Notes: generated by a model from the sequence alone, not told the origin. Shown: positions 8,835-18,073, counted from the stretch's first letter. The stretch is DNA of 64,000 nt from an uncultured Clostridia bacterium (GCA_947627575.1 CANQWN010000005.1:1-64000), one strand, 5' to 3'. Numbers and translations are program-made.

Positions 8835-9922
8835 ACCGGCAATTTAATCTCCGTAGATCCGAAGTCGGTGAATAATGAATGCATTTCTATTGAAAAAAAG
8901 TCTTTGGGATCGTCGCTTAACAGCGCTTGAAGTAGATAGTCGATTTTAGATAACCTGCCGTCGGTAACATAATATCTTATATTTAAGGAAGATATATATG
9001 TATCGATATCCGTCATAGCTTCTTCTGCATTTTCGCCGAGGAGCCCTGCCATACAGTAAACCGCTTCTTTGAATTTTTCAAACGGCATACAAAACCCGTA
9101 GTCCGTTTTTACAAAATAGGAGCTATCGAAATTTGCCGCGTATATAAATTCGCTTAATTCGGATATTGTTGAGAACGAATCGAGATTATATTCTTTACCG
9201 CCTTTAAGCAGTACATACTTAAGATAATAGTCGTCCCCGTATTTCTCTTTTATCTTTTTATTCGCTTCTTCACTGCTATAATAGTTTCCGTCTCCGAACA
9301 GAGGCAATTTTGAATAGTACTCAAAGCCGGAAAGGGTTTCTTCCATATAAAAGTCTACTTTCATAGAAGGAATTGTTTGCTTGAAATATGCCTTTGTATA
9401 ATCGAATTTGAATACTTGCAGGTAAGTTGTTTCTGCGGAATATGCATGGCAGGCATACGTTGTTGTCACCGTGCAATTTTCATAAGCCTTGTTAGAAAGT
9501 ACCGAATCATAGTAGCTTGCGGTAACCGCTTCGCCCGTTTTGGGTAATGGCGCGAAATAGCGAAAACCATCGTTCGCTTTAATTACGTACAAAGCTGTTT
9601 GGTGTTGATTATAGTTTTCGTCGGTATAATTAACCGTGACAAAGTTTGCCGTTTCAACATCTTCGCCCAATTCCAAATCCGCTATTTCACGCGAAGTTAA
9701 TGTTCTGTCGCAACTGTAATTTTTAAGGGTATATTCGGAAGTTGTTCCGTTTAATTGTTCTTTTATAAACGCATTAACTGCAGATTTTTCCGAATCATAA
9801 GTATCTTCCGAAAGATATCCTGCAAACGTTTCGCTGTATTTTGCGCTTTCAGAGCATCCCGGGAATATGATAATAAAACAAAATACTATTATTAAAGTTA
9901 TTATACAAATAAATTTTTTCAT
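8831..9922 (-). CDS. Lipoprotein of unknown function
   Basis: The start is placed at MKKFICIITLI (9922), eight codons inside the track ORF, because a proper signal peptide begins there. The signal ends at lipobox IIFPGC, giving a lipid-anchored mature protein starting CSESAK. The mature part (~340 residues) is rich in Tyr and acidic residues and has no cysteines in a catalytic pattern. It lies between the TM2 protein and the membrane protein and overlaps the latter by 4 bp. No family is recognised. It may be the extracellular component of the membrane protein downstream. Confidence 0.78.
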   Translation of the reverse strand: MKKFICIITLIIVFCFIIIFPGCSESAKYSETFAGYLSEDTYDSEKSAVNAFIKEQLNGTTSEYTLKNYSCDRTLTSREIADLELGEDVETANFVTVNYTDENYNQHQTALYVIKANDGFRYFAPLPKTGEAVTASYYDSVLSNKAYENCTVTTTYACHAYSAETTYLQVFKFDYTKAYFKQTIPSMKVDFYMEETLSGFEYYSKLPLFGDGNYYSSEEANKKIKEKYGDDYYLKYVLLKGGKEYNLDSFSTISELSEFIYAANFDSSYFVKTDYGFCMPFEKFKEAVYCMAGLLGENAEEAMTDIDTYISSLNIRYYVTDGRLSKIDYLLQALLSDDPKDFFSIEMHSLFTDFGSTEIKLPV

Positions 9923-9926
9923 ATCG

Positions 9927-10361
9927 TCATACAGAGTAAGCGGCAATTATATCGTTTAACTTTTCCACGTTCACTTCTCTTGCTCTTTTGTAGCAGAAAT
10001 AGATTTCTACTAAGTTCCATGCCGTCAAACCCACGGAGGCAGTTATGGATATGATTAAACCCAAAATCGGAACCAATAATAATAGCCCGGATACTACATT
10101 TATTAAAATCGATGCAACTATTTTTATTATTGCAAATTTGTAATCGCCTACATAAAATCTTCCCGCGCAAACTCCGCCGAGAAAAATACTCAATAACAAA
10201 GCCGCAATTTTGTTCTTCAGCGTAACCGTGTTTAAGGGCGCAAACGCTTCGTCACTTGCCGCGGATAATCTATTTTTGAAAGCACAACGTTCCGCGGCTT
10301 CCAAAACTTCCAAATTATCCTTGAATTTTTCCATCAGATAAACTACTCTTTCTTCCTGCAT
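9927..10361 (-). CDS. TM2-domain membrane protein
   Basis: 144 residues with the TM2 pattern: basic LKNKIAALLLSIFLGGVCAGRFYVGDYK, then a second span (SGLLLLVPILGLIISITASVG). TM2 proteins are small membrane proteins with two helices and a conserved G-x-x-G-x-x-RFY turn; their function is poorly known. The ribosome site AAAAGGAGGAAATT precedes the ATG. It is the first gene of the operon reading leftward, expressed from the operator-covered promoter at 10395-10431. Confidence 0.85.
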   Translation of the reverse strand: MQEERVVYLMEKFKDNLEVLEAAERCAFKNRLSAASDEAFAPLNTVTLKNKIAALLLSIFLGGVCAGRFYVGDYKFAIIKIVASILINVVSGLLLLVPILGLIISITASVGLTAWNLVEIYFCYKRAREVNVEKLNDIIAAYSV

Positions 10362-10376
10362 AATTTCCTCCTTTTA

Positions 10377-10431
10377 ACAGCATTTTGCTGTAATTACGCA
10401 TATTATACAGCATATTGCTGTAAAATGTCAA
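10377..10431 (-). promoter_or_regulatory. Promoter of TM2 operon with two perfect palindromes
   Basis: On the minus strand TTGACA (10426-10431) and TATAAT sit about 18 bp apart. Palindrome TACAGCATATTGCTGTA (10406-10422) fills the spacer. A second one, ACAGCATTTTGCTGT (10377-10391), lies 30 bp downstream, close to the start codon. The divergent XRE gene at 10439 is the obvious candidate binder. The layout mirrors that at 1085-1128. Confidence 0.88.
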
Positions 10432-10438
10432 GTAGTTT

Positions 10439-10645
10439 ATGAAGATATTTTCGGAAAGATTGAGGGAATTGAGATTGTCTGCGGGGTTATCGCAGCAAGA
10501 GGTATCTGAAAAACTGGGCATACGTCAGCAGTCGTATGCAAGATATGAGAATGGGAAGGGAGAGCCCAATTTGGAAACGCTTACGGAAATTGCAACTATC
10601 TTTGATGTAAGCGCGGATTATCTGTTGGGCCTTTCCCAATTTTAG
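10439..10645 (+). CDS. XRE family regulator
   Basis: A 68-residue single HTH domain: LRELRLSAGLSQQEVSEKLGIRQQSYARYENGKGEPNLETL, ending with the common DVSADYLLGLSQF tail. No ribosome site precedes the ATG, and the nearest -10-like hexamer (TAAAAT, 10421-10426) is only about 12 bp upstream, so a leaderless transcript is possible. It most likely represses the divergent TM2/lipoprotein/membrane-protein operon through the ACAGCA-TGCTGT palindromes. Confidence 0.88.
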   Translation: MKIFSERLRELRLSAGLSQQEVSEKLGIRQQSYARYENGKGEPNLETLTEIATIFDVSADYLLGLSQF

Positions 10646-10705
10646 ATGTAAAGGTAAAATTTTAATTAATAAAACCAAAAATAATAATAAAAGGAAGGTA
10701 AAAAT

Positions 10706-11269
10706 ATGAGCGGAAAAAGAAAAAATTTCGGTAAACAAACCTGGCTTTTGCCCCAGCCGGTGCTGATAGTGGGCACGTATGACGCGGACGGCAAGCCCGA
10801 CGCTATGAACGCCGCGTGGGGCGGCGTTTACGATGCGGATACGGTTATGCTTTGTTTGGGTTCGCACAAGACGACGGAAAATATAAAGCGGCAAAAGGCG
10901 TTTACGGTAAGTTTCGGCGATGTTAAGCACCTTGTCGCATCGGACTATGTGGGCATTGTTTCCGCAAACGAACAGCCCGACAAGATGGCTAAAGCGGGTT
11001 TTCACACGGTAAAAAGCGGGTATGTGAACGCGCCTGTAATCGAAGAACTGCCCGTCACGCTTGAATGTAGGTTAGTGAAGTTCAACGAGGACGGAAACGT
11101 TATCGGCGAAATAGTAAACGTAAGCGCGGACGAAAGCGTGCTGGGCGCAGACGGCAAAATAGATAGCGATAAGTTGGAACTTATCACGTTCGACCCCGTT
11201 CATGCGGCATACAGAAAGGTGGGCGAAAAGGTAGGCAATGCCTTTTCGGACGGAAACAAGCTGAAATAA
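10706..11269 (+). CDS. Flavin reductase-like (flavoredoxin) protein
   Basis: 187 residues of the flavin-reductase-like FMN-binding split-barrel family. PQPVLIVGTYDADGKPDAMNAAWGG at the N-terminus and the later CLGSHKTTENIKRQKAFTVSF are typical. Such proteins bind FMN and pass electrons in anaerobes. The ribosome site AAGGAAGG lies 7-8 bases before the ATG. It stands alone between the XRE gene and the SDR gene, so its redox partner is not evident. Confidence 0.88.
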   Translation: MSGKRKNFGKQTWLLPQPVLIVGTYDADGKPDAMNAAWGGVYDADTVMLCLGSHKTTENIKRQKAFTVSFGDVKHLVASDYVGIVSANEQPDKMAKAGFHTVKSGYVNAPVIEELPVTLECRLVKFNEDGNVIGEIVNVSADESVLGADGKIDSDKLELITFDPVHAAYRKVGEKVGNAFSDGNKLK

Positions 11270-11322
11270 TTTTGTTGTCCAAAGCCTAAAATAATATTAT
11301 ACTGCAAAATTTCGGGGTGGGC

Positions 11323-11351
11323 TTTACATTTTCTCCAAATTATGCTATACT
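11323..11351 (+). promoter_or_regulatory. Promoter of the SDR gene
   Basis: TTTACA (11323-11328), 17 bp, TATACT (11346-11351). The start codon with AAAGGAGAAC follows 30 bp later. Confidence 0.75.
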
Positions 11352-11381
11352 GTAACTATAAGAAATTAAAGGAGAACTTTT

Positions 11382-12182
11382 ATGGGATTTGAACAAAATT
11401 TTTCATTGAAAGGCAAAATCGCCTGGGTAACGGGCGCATCTTACGGCATAGGGTTTGCAATCGCTTCCGCCTATGCGCAGTCAGGCGCGACTATCGTATT
11501 CAACGATATAAATCAGGAATTGGTTGATAAGGGCTTGAAAGCGTATTCCGAAGCCGGCATAAAGGCGCACGGATATGTCTGCGACGTCACCGACGAAGCG
11601 GCGGTAAACGCTTTGGTTGCCAAAATCGAAAAGGAAGTGGGGGTTATCGATATACTTGTAAACAACGCGGGTATAATAAGGCGTATCCCCATGACCGAAA
11701 TGAGCGCGGCGGAGTTCAGAAAAGTTGTGGACGTAGACCTCAACGCGCCGTTTATCGTTTCCAAAGCCGTAATACCTTCCATGATCAAAAAAGGGCACGG
11801 CAAAATTATAAATATCTGCTCGATGATGAGCGAGTTGGGCAGGGAAACCGTTTCGGCATATGCGGCGGCAAAGGGCGGACTTAAAATGCTTACCCGCAAT
11901 ATATGTTCGGAATACGGCAAATATAACATTCAGTGCAACGGCATAGGACCCGGCTATATCGCCACGCCGCAGACGGCGCCTTTGAGAGAACGTCAGCCCG
12001 ACGGTTCGCGCCATCCTTTCGATAGCTTTATAATCGCAAAGACGCCCGCCGAACGCTGGGGACAGACCGAGGACCTTATGGGCCCCGCCGTGTTCCTTGC
12101 TTCCGACGCTTCCAATTTCGTAAACGGACATATACTGTACGTAGACGGCGGCATACTTGCTTATATAGGCAAACAACCGTAA
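11382..12182 (+). CDS. SDR oxidoreductase, probable gluconate 5-dehydrogenase
   Basis: 266 residues of the classical short-chain dehydrogenase family. The NAD(P)-binding TGASYGIG motif (~18-25), NNAG (~95-98), catalytic Ser in ICSMMS and YxxxK in YAAAK (~163-167) are all present. The C-terminal lid PQTAPLRERQPDGSRHPFDSFI is typical of gluconate 5-dehydrogenase/IdnO-like members, which interconvert gluconate and 5-ketogluconate or related hexuronate-derived acids. It is a single gene with its own promoter and terminator; substrate assignment is by family resemblance only. Confidence 0.85.
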   Translation: MGFEQNFSLKGKIAWVTGASYGIGFAIASAYAQSGATIVFNDINQELVDKGLKAYSEAGIKAHGYVCDVTDEAAVNALVAKIEKEVGVIDILVNNAGIIRRIPMTEMSAAEFRKVVDVDLNAPFIVSKAVIPSMIKKGHGKIINICSMMSELGRETVSAYAAAKGGLKMLTRNICSEYGKYNIQCNGIGPGYIATPQTAPLRERQPDGSRHPFDSFIIAKTPAERWGQTEDLMGPAVFLASDASNFVNGHILYVDGGILAYIGKQP

Positions 12183-12214
12183 CCCATAGGGCTTTACGGC
12201 GTAAATGAAAAAAT

Positions 12215-12257
12215 ACCCCCGCAAGCGGAATTTTCCGCGTGCGGGGGATTTTATTTT
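12215..12257. terminator. Bidirectional terminator
   Basis: CCCCCGCAAGCGGAA and TTCCGCGTGCGGGGG pair, with A-rich and T-rich flanks on both sides. It serves the SDR gene and the convergent Gfo/Idh/MocA gene. Confidence 0.88.
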
Positions 12258-12292
12258 AATCAAGAACGGCGCGCCGTGTTTTGTAACGCCGA

Positions 12293-13411
12293 TTAATTAT
12301 GCTTTTCGGCTGACTCGCGCTCGTGCAAAAGGGCAATATATTCGCCCATATCCACGGGCAAAGTTATTTTGTTGCCCTGCCATGCGGATAGGTACGCCGC
12401 GTTTATCAGAGACAGCGTATCCGCGCCGTCAAAGCCGTCCGCAATGGGCTTCTCGCCGTACATAACGGCGTTTGCAAAGTTTTCAAGCATTGTGATATAG
12501 GCGTTTTCGGGCGGGGCGAAAGTAAATTCTTCCGTGCTGTATTTCAGCCCTTCCGAGGAATTTACCTGCGCCGCCGCGGCATATTCGCGCACGTCGCAAT
12601 CTGTTTTCGTTACGGTAAGGCGGTATCCGTCCAGCAGTATTTTCCCGCGCGTACCCACAATTTCCAGCCTTTCGGTGGGGCAGCCTTCGCCGGTGGATAT
12701 TATAAACGTCCCCGTCGTCTTGCCGGGATAATCCATCAACAGCGTCGCCTCGTCGTCAACGGCAAAATCGTTGTATTTTCCGAACGGTATATCGGCATAT
12801 ACGGATAGGGGCATGCCGAACAAAAACCGCCACATATCCAACAGGTGATATCCCTGATTTATAAGCGCGCCGCCGCCCTCGCCCGTCCAACTGCTTCGCC
12901 AATTTGCCGAACGGTGATAAAATTTCGTCCTGAAAAACCCGCTGTTTTCAAGGTTTATGCGCTTTATCTGCCCGATTTCCCCGCCGCTTAAAAGCTGTTT
13001 TATCTTTATGTAGTGCGGATATGTGCGCTGATGGCACATCATTGCGTAAACTTTTCCGCTTGCGCGCGCGGCGCAATCTATCGCCTGCGCGTCGGATACG
13101 GTAACGCCCGCGGGCTTGTCGCACATTATGTGCTTTCCCTCTTCAAATGCGCGTACGGCTATCGCCGGATGAGACTTGTGCGGCGTTACAACCAGCACCG
13201 CGTCAAACAGTTGGGTATGTCCGTAAAGTTCGGCTTCGTTGCGGCATATTACCGCCCCTTTCAGGTTCTCCGCCGCCCACCGCGCACTGCTTTCACCGCG
13301 GCAACATACCGCCGCAAGGCTTAATCCCTTAACCTGTCCGCCGCTTATCATAAGCGCGTATTTTTTGCCCATTGTGCCTACGCCTATTATCGCACATCTG
13401 ACTTTTTCCAT
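12293..13411 (-). CDS. Gfo/Idh/MocA family oxidoreductase
   Basis: 373 residues from MEKVRCAIIGVGTMG. The track ORF begins 17 codons earlier, but the Rossmann strand should lie near the N-terminus. GVGTMG is the dinucleotide site, and CDKPAGVT (~95) carries the family EKP-type lysine region. The C-terminal alpha/beta domain has HLLDMWRFLFG. Members oxidise or epimerise sugars and inositols with NAD(P); the substrate cannot be read from sequence. It converges on the sugar-acid dehydrogenase, which suggests a carbohydrate role. Confidence 0.85.
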   Translation of the reverse strand: MEKVRCAIIGVGTMGKKYALMISGGQVKGLSLAAVCCRGESSARWAAENLKGAVICRNEAELYGHTQLFDAVLVVTPHKSHPAIAVRAFEEGKHIMCDKPAGVTVSDAQAIDCAARASGKVYAMMCHQRTYPHYIKIKQLLSGGEIGQIKRINLENSGFFRTKFYHRSANWRSSWTGEGGGALINQGYHLLDMWRFLFGMPLSVYADIPFGKYNDFAVDDEATLLMDYPGKTTGTFIISTGEGCPTERLEIVGTRGKILLDGYRLTVTKTDCDVREYAAAAQVNSSEGLKYSTEEFTFAPPENAYITMLENFANAVMYGEKPIADGFDGADTLSLINAAYLSAWQGNKITLPVDMGEYIALLHERESAEKHN

Positions 13412-13552
13412 ATTCGCCCCCGCATTTTTTATTATTGTAACATTTTGCCGCGCATTTTGCAACCCGCGTTAGGGCTTTGTTTTAAATCGCTTCGAAATTG
13501 CCTCTCGCATTATCCCCCGGACGGGGCAGAGGGATAAAACTGCTTTAAAGTA

Positions 13553-13581
13553 TTGCAAAATTTTGGCACGTATGCTAAAAT
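13553..13581 (+). promoter_or_regulatory. Promoter of XRE gene 13608
   Basis: TTGCAA (13553-13558), 17 bp, extended -10 TGCTAAAAT with TAAAAT at 13576-13581. Confidence 0.7.
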
Positions 13582-13607
13582 AAATTATCATAATATTCGG
13601 GTGAATT

Positions 13608-13820
13608 ATGAATTTTGGCAGACACGTAAGGCGGATAAGAAAACAATTGCGCTTAAACCAGACGGAGTTCGGCAAATTGCTGGGCGTGAATATCAGCACG
13701 GTATGCCGTTGGGAAAGGGGCAAAACCGAGCCCAGCTATAAAGATTTTTGCGCTTTTGTGGATTTTTGCAAGGAACGCGATATGGATATTCACGACTTGC
13801 GCTTCGAAAGGTTATATTAA
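13608..13820 (+). CDS. XRE family regulator
   Basis: 70 residues with HTH_3 features: VRRIRKQLRLNQTEFGKLLGVNISTVCRWERGKTEPSYKDF. It has its own promoter and precedes a microprotein and a type III restriction-modification operon on the same strand. The 260-bp gap between this gene and the microprotein carries a 7+7 palindrome that it may bind. GC-rich codons contrast with the AT-rich mod gene. Confidence 0.88.
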   Translation: MNFGRHVRRIRKQLRLNQTEFGKLLGVNISTVCRWERGKTEPSYKDFCAFVDFCKERDMDIHDLRFERLY

Positions 13821-14026
13821 CGTCGCGCGGGTTTTTCGCTGACCTGTTGCAAAAGCTAAATAAAAATTCGGCGTTGCCTCCGAAATTTTTTGCGGGGGAA
13901 CCGAATTTTGTTGCAAATAAATCATAACGGATACGCGGCATAAATTACGGAAAGCGTTCGCCCCGTTTTGTGTGCGGGCGTTGGTTTGCACGTAAAAAAT
14001 TTTGTCAATCAAAAAAATTTTTTAAG

Positions 14027-14047
14027 ATATGACTGTTTGTGTCATAT
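14027..14047. promoter_or_regulatory. Operator-like palindrome
   Basis: ATATGAC-TGTTTGT-GTCATAT, a perfect 7-bp inverted repeat 34 bp before the microprotein start. It could be a site for the XRE protein at 13608. No clear -35/-10 pair is assigned here. Confidence 0.55.
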
Positions 14048-14080
14048 TTGGTATGGTATATTGTCCGCAGGAGGCTGTAA

Positions 14081-14173
14081 ATGGGCATTTTCGATTGGAT
14101 TTTCGGCACAGACGATTCCGAAGAAAGTCAACTTGAAGATATGATACTTATGGACATGGACGAGGAAGAGTGA
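14081..14173 (+). CDS. 30-residue acidic microprotein
   Basis: ATG 14081 follows CAGGAGGCTGTAA, a near-perfect ribosome site. The product starts MGIFDWIFGTDDSEE and ends DMDEEE. The first nine residues form a short hydrophobic, possibly membrane-touching helix; the remainder is strongly acidic (12 or more Asp/Glu). It lies upstream of mod with its own leader. The acidic tail could mimic DNA or bind a basic partner, but this is only inference. Confidence 0.6.
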   Translation: MGIFDWIFGTDDSEESQLEDMILMDMDEEE

Positions 14174-14259
14174 ATAAATCTCTTTAATGAATTCAAAATT
14201 CTTTTAATTAAAAAAGCAAAATGTTATAATAGAAATACGATAATTGAAGGAGAATAAAA

Positions 14260-15924
14260 ATGAGCAATTTAGAAACTATTCGGAAAGATTTAATAGATGC
14301 CATCAATCAGCGGGTAGATGAAAAAATCCTTGAACGAAGCAATGCCGACTTATTGATCAAACTTATCAATCAAGCCGAATCGATTACGGAAGCAATTTCC
14401 ATTGCCGAATTGGGGACTACATATAAGCGCACGGGATTTCATTTTGATGTGCGTCTCGAGAAATTAGGCAATACAATTAAATATTTTAAGAAGAATGATC
14501 GACTCAGTTTCTCCGACGGGAGCAAGGATATTCCGAATAAATTGATAATCGGGGATAATTATGATGCTTTGCTCAATCTTTTAGTAGAATACAAGGGAAA
14601 AATTGATGTAATCTATATCGATCCGCCCTATGGTAAAGATAGCATGGGCGAATTTGCCGAAACAAATTATGATAATGCCTTAACGAGAGATAATTTATTA
14701 TCAATGCTGTACCCTCGGCTTGTACTAGCAAGGCAATTATTATCCGAAACGGGTGTCATTTTCTGTAGCATTGATGACCGCAATCAAGCATATATAAAAT
14801 GTCTGTTTGATGAAATTTTCGGAGAAAACGGCTTTCTTTTTTGCGCCGCTAGAATTACAAAAAAAGGTGGCAAATCCACACAAACCATTGCTAAAAATAA
14901 TGATTACCTATTAGCTTATACCCTGTCTAGCGAAATAATATTTAGTCAAGAAGAAAAAACAGTAGACAAATATAAATACGAGGACGAATTTGTTTCAACT
15001 CGTGGGAAATATGCACTTTCTCAAACTTTGGATTATAATTCTTTGCAATATAGCAAGACAATGGATTATGAGATTGAAATCGACGGGAGAAAATTCTATC
15101 CGGGCGGTAGCAAGAAAGCGCAGGAACAAAGATGGGCAGGAAACCATGGGAAAACCGATTGGGTGTGGCGATGGTCTAAGAGCGCGGTCGACTGGGGGAT
15201 AAAGGAAAAAATGTTTGTGGTAAAAAACGATAGAATTTATACAAAATCATATCTTTATTGCCGCAAAATGAACGGGAAAAACGAGCTGGAACGGATAGAT
15301 CCTACAAAGGCATATACTTCACTTTCTTTTATAGAAAATCCATATTCAAATGATAATGGGAAAAAAGAGTTGGATAATATATTTTACAATGGTAGCGTAC
15401 TATTTAAAAATCCCAAACCAAGTACACTTATTTCAACGTTAATCAAAATGGTATGTAGAAGAGAAGATGCTATTATCTTAGACTTTTTTGCCGGATCTGG
15501 CACAACGGGACAAGCGGTTGCGGAGTTGAACAATGATGACTTGGGTAAACGTAGATTCATCCTTTGTCAAGCGAACGAAATAACGGATACTACCCCCAAC
15601 GGCATAGCTTATGACGTAACTGTAAAACGGCTTAAACGTACAATGACAGGTAAGTGCTATGATGGAACTTCTGATTTTAAATGGCTTGATAAGCACACGC
15701 CTCTTGGCGGTAGCCTCGACGTATATGAAATCGGTGAAGTTGCCAACTTTGAAAGGAACGATGGTAAGACGGCATTTGACGTGATTGACGAAACGCTTTA
15801 CGGGAAAGCCAAATTCACCACGCTTCAAGAAAAAATCGAATGGGTTTGCGAGAATTTTGGCAATACACAAATGACACTTGAAAGCGATGCGGAATGGGCA
15901 AAGCGTTTGGAGGAGAATAAATAA
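14260..15924 (+). CDS. mod: Type III restriction-modification methyltransferase (Mod)
   Basis: A 554-residue beta-class N6-adenine methyltransferase. Catalytic motif IV VIYIDPPYG (~117-125) comes first; SAM motif I DFFAGSGTTGQAV (~407-419) comes near the C-terminus, the order typical of type III Mod. The central region between them is the target-recognition domain and is the most AT-rich. The promoter has an extended -10 (TGTTATAAT, 14222-14230), and the ribosome site GAAGGAGAA precedes ATG. The stop shares one base with the res start. Confidence 0.93.
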   Translation: MSNLETIRKDLIDAINQRVDEKILERSNADLLIKLINQAESITEAISIAELGTTYKRTGFHFDVRLEKLGNTIKYFKKNDRLSFSDGSKDIPNKLIIGDNYDALLNLLVEYKGKIDVIYIDPPYGKDSMGEFAETNYDNALTRDNLLSMLYPRLVLARQLLSETGVIFCSIDDRNQAYIKCLFDEIFGENGFLFCAARITKKGGKSTQTIAKNNDYLLAYTLSSEIIFSQEEKTVDKYKYEDEFVSTRGKYALSQTLDYNSLQYSKTMDYEIEIDGRKFYPGGSKKAQEQRWAGNHGKTDWVWRWSKSAVDWGIKEKMFVVKNDRIYTKSYLYCRKMNGKNELERIDPTKAYTSLSFIENPYSNDNGKKELDNIFYNGSVLFKNPKPSTLISTLIKMVCRREDAIILDFFAGSGTTGQAVAELNNDDLGKRRFILCQANEITDTTPNGIAYDVTVKRLKRTMTGKCYDGTSDFKWLDKHTPLGGSLDVYEIGEVANFERNDGKTAFDVIDETLYGKAKFTTLQEKIEWVCENFGNTQMTLESDAEWAKRLEENK

Positions 15925-18050
15925 TGCTTGCGGAAGCAATCGAACTACAAAATACAGCCGTGACCCAACTTTATGAAAAATTGAATGGTAAAGATGAAAT
16001 TACATTTAGAGCACCAACGGGAAGCGGGAAAACACATATGATGGCAGATTTGATGAATCGTGTTTTGGGAAAAAATAAAGACGTAGTTTTTCTCGTATCT
16101 TCTCTTTCCAAAAGCGATTTAGCCCGCCAAAATTTTAATAAGTTTTGTCAATATTCTGCAGAGGGTGAGTTCTCGCAATTAAAGCCATATCTTATTTCAA
16201 GTGAAATTGCAGGAGAGGAACGGCTATTCATCCCTATGGGCTTAAATGTTTATCTTCTTCCCCGTGATTTATATAAGCAAGGCGGAAGACTTATGCAAGG
16301 CGCCATGGAAAGCTTTCTGCAAAACATAACTTTCGCCGAAGCCTTTGGCGGTTGCGGTAAAAAAATCTATTTAATCAAGGATGAGTGCCACGTTGCCACA
16401 AATAACCTCGATAATCTTTCTAAAACATATTTTTCAAAAATCATCAATTTTTCCGCTACGCCGCAATTAAAGCGTGGACAAAATCCCGACGTGGAAATAT
16501 CCGATGACGAAGCGGTGCAGGCGAAGCTAATCAAGCATATCGAACTCGGCGACGATTCTGCCACAGTTGCCGATGCGATTGAAAAATATGAGAGTATCAA
16601 GGAAAGTTATCGCAACCTTTTAGGTGTAAATCCTTGTTTGATAATTCAAATTTCAAATAAGGATAAAGCCGACTTCGAATGGAACAATATTATTTTGCCC
16701 GAATTGAATAAAGCCGAACATCAGGATTTAAAATGGATGCTGATTGTTGACGACCCGAAAAAATGCGAGACAAACGACGTGTTTAAAGCGAAAAAAATCC
16801 CCGTTGCGAGATGGAAAGATTATGCAAAAGATAATGCAGCCGCAATAGATATTATTATTTTTAAGATGGTTATTTCAGAGGGATGGGATATTCCCCGTGC
16901 CTGTATGCTCTATCAAATAAGGGATACAAAAAGTAAACAGCTTGACGAACAGGTTATGGGTAGAGTAAGAAGAAATCCTCGTTTGCTTGATTTTGAGACT
17001 CTTTCAAAAGAAGCCCAACAGCTTGCTATGACCGCGTGGATATGGGGTATTATGCCCGAAAGTGGGAAGAAAGTTTTTCGGGTTAAACTCTGGGATGAGC
17101 CTACAGACATTACTAACGTTCTAAAATTAAGGACAACGCGGTTAAAACGATTAGATAAAAAAGATGATTTTTATATTGCAAAATATTTATCGAGCCAGCC
17201 GAAAGTTTCTTGTTATGGGAGTATTTTTGAACTGTATCGCAAGTTGAAAAAAGCGGACTTTGCAATCAAGGAAATGTGTTATTCCTATTCCAACAATATA
17301 AGCAAATGGTTTGAATTTACAGAACATTTGGAAGGAATTTCAGCTGAAAGCAACAAATTTATTTGTGATTACTCGCAAAGCATGGAAATAGTAAAAGACG
17401 AAATTGGTAAAGACCATGTTGTGTCTTTCCCCGTTGAATCTCAATATGTCGATAATGGGAATTACTTAAATATCTCCGATTGGGTATGGCGCAGAGTTGA
17501 TGGACAAAACAAATTTGCTTTTGACAGTGATGCTGAAAGAACTTGGGCAAATATTATTAAAGATTTAGTTTCGGACGATATTGACGGACAAAAAATTGGG
17601 AAAAGAATACAAGTGGGCAAAAGAAACCCCAAAGCAGGAAATATTACATTGTTTGGGGAAGAACCTGAAAAAGTAGAAACTGCAAATAAGTATTTGTGGG
17701 GTAAAAATTATCCGTATAATTCAACAATCAAGTATGAGTATTGTCTTGGTGCAGTACATTCCTCATATCCCGATTTTATTATGCAAGATCGTTTCAATCG
17801 CATCCATCTTTTTGAAGTTAAAAGCCTTAATCCTTCCAAAGCTATGCCCGCAGTATTCGACAGTTTGGAATATAAATTAAAACTTGAGGAGTTGAAAAGA
17901 TGTTATAAGCAAGCATCTTTACTTACGGGGTATATCTTCTATTTACCTATTTTCAGAGACGACGTGTGGCGCATTATGCGGCTTCAAAACGGAAATGAAG
18001 ATGCTCTGACAGAAGAACAGTTTAAAAACTTTATTAGGATAAGACCATAA
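15924..18050 (+). CDS. res: Type III restriction enzyme, Res subunit
   Basis: 708 residues. SF2 motifs: Walker A APTGSGKTH (~30-38), DECH box KDECHVAT (~150), SATPQ (~174), and QVMGRVRRNPR (~345-355, motif VI). The C-terminal PD-ExK nuclease reads YPDFIM...HLFEVKS (~612-635). It starts on the last base of mod (TAATG), so the two subunits are coupled. Res needs Mod for site recognition, translocates with ATP and cuts near unmodified sites. It is slightly shorter than many Res proteins but all motifs are present. Confidence 0.93.
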   Translation: MLAEAIELQNTAVTQLYEKLNGKDEITFRAPTGSGKTHMMADLMNRVLGKNKDVVFLVSSLSKSDLARQNFNKFCQYSAEGEFSQLKPYLISSEIAGEERLFIPMGLNVYLLPRDLYKQGGRLMQGAMESFLQNITFAEAFGGCGKKIYLIKDECHVATNNLDNLSKTYFSKIINFSATPQLKRGQNPDVEISDDEAVQAKLIKHIELGDDSATVADAIEKYESIKESYRNLLGVNPCLIIQISNKDKADFEWNNIILPELNKAEHQDLKWMLIVDDPKKCETNDVFKAKKIPVARWKDYAKDNAAAIDIIIFKMVISEGWDIPRACMLYQIRDTKSKQLDEQVMGRVRRNPRLLDFETLSKEAQQLAMTAWIWGIMPESGKKVFRVKLWDEPTDITNVLKLRTTRLKRLDKKDDFYIAKYLSSQPKVSCYGSIFELYRKLKKADFAIKEMCYSYSNNISKWFEFTEHLEGISAESNKFICDYSQSMEIVKDEIGKDHVVSFPVESQYVDNGNYLNISDWVWRRVDGQNKFAFDSDAERTWANIIKDLVSDDIDGQKIGKRIQVGKRNPKAGNITLFGEEPEKVETANKYLWGKNYPYNSTIKYEYCLGAVHSSYPDFIMQDRFNRIHLFEVKSLNPSKAMPAVFDSLEYKLKLEELKRCYKQASLLTGYIFYLPIFRDDVWRIMRLQNGNEDALTEEQFKNFIRIRP

Positions 18051-18073
18051 AGGGAGTCGAATATAGATTAAAA

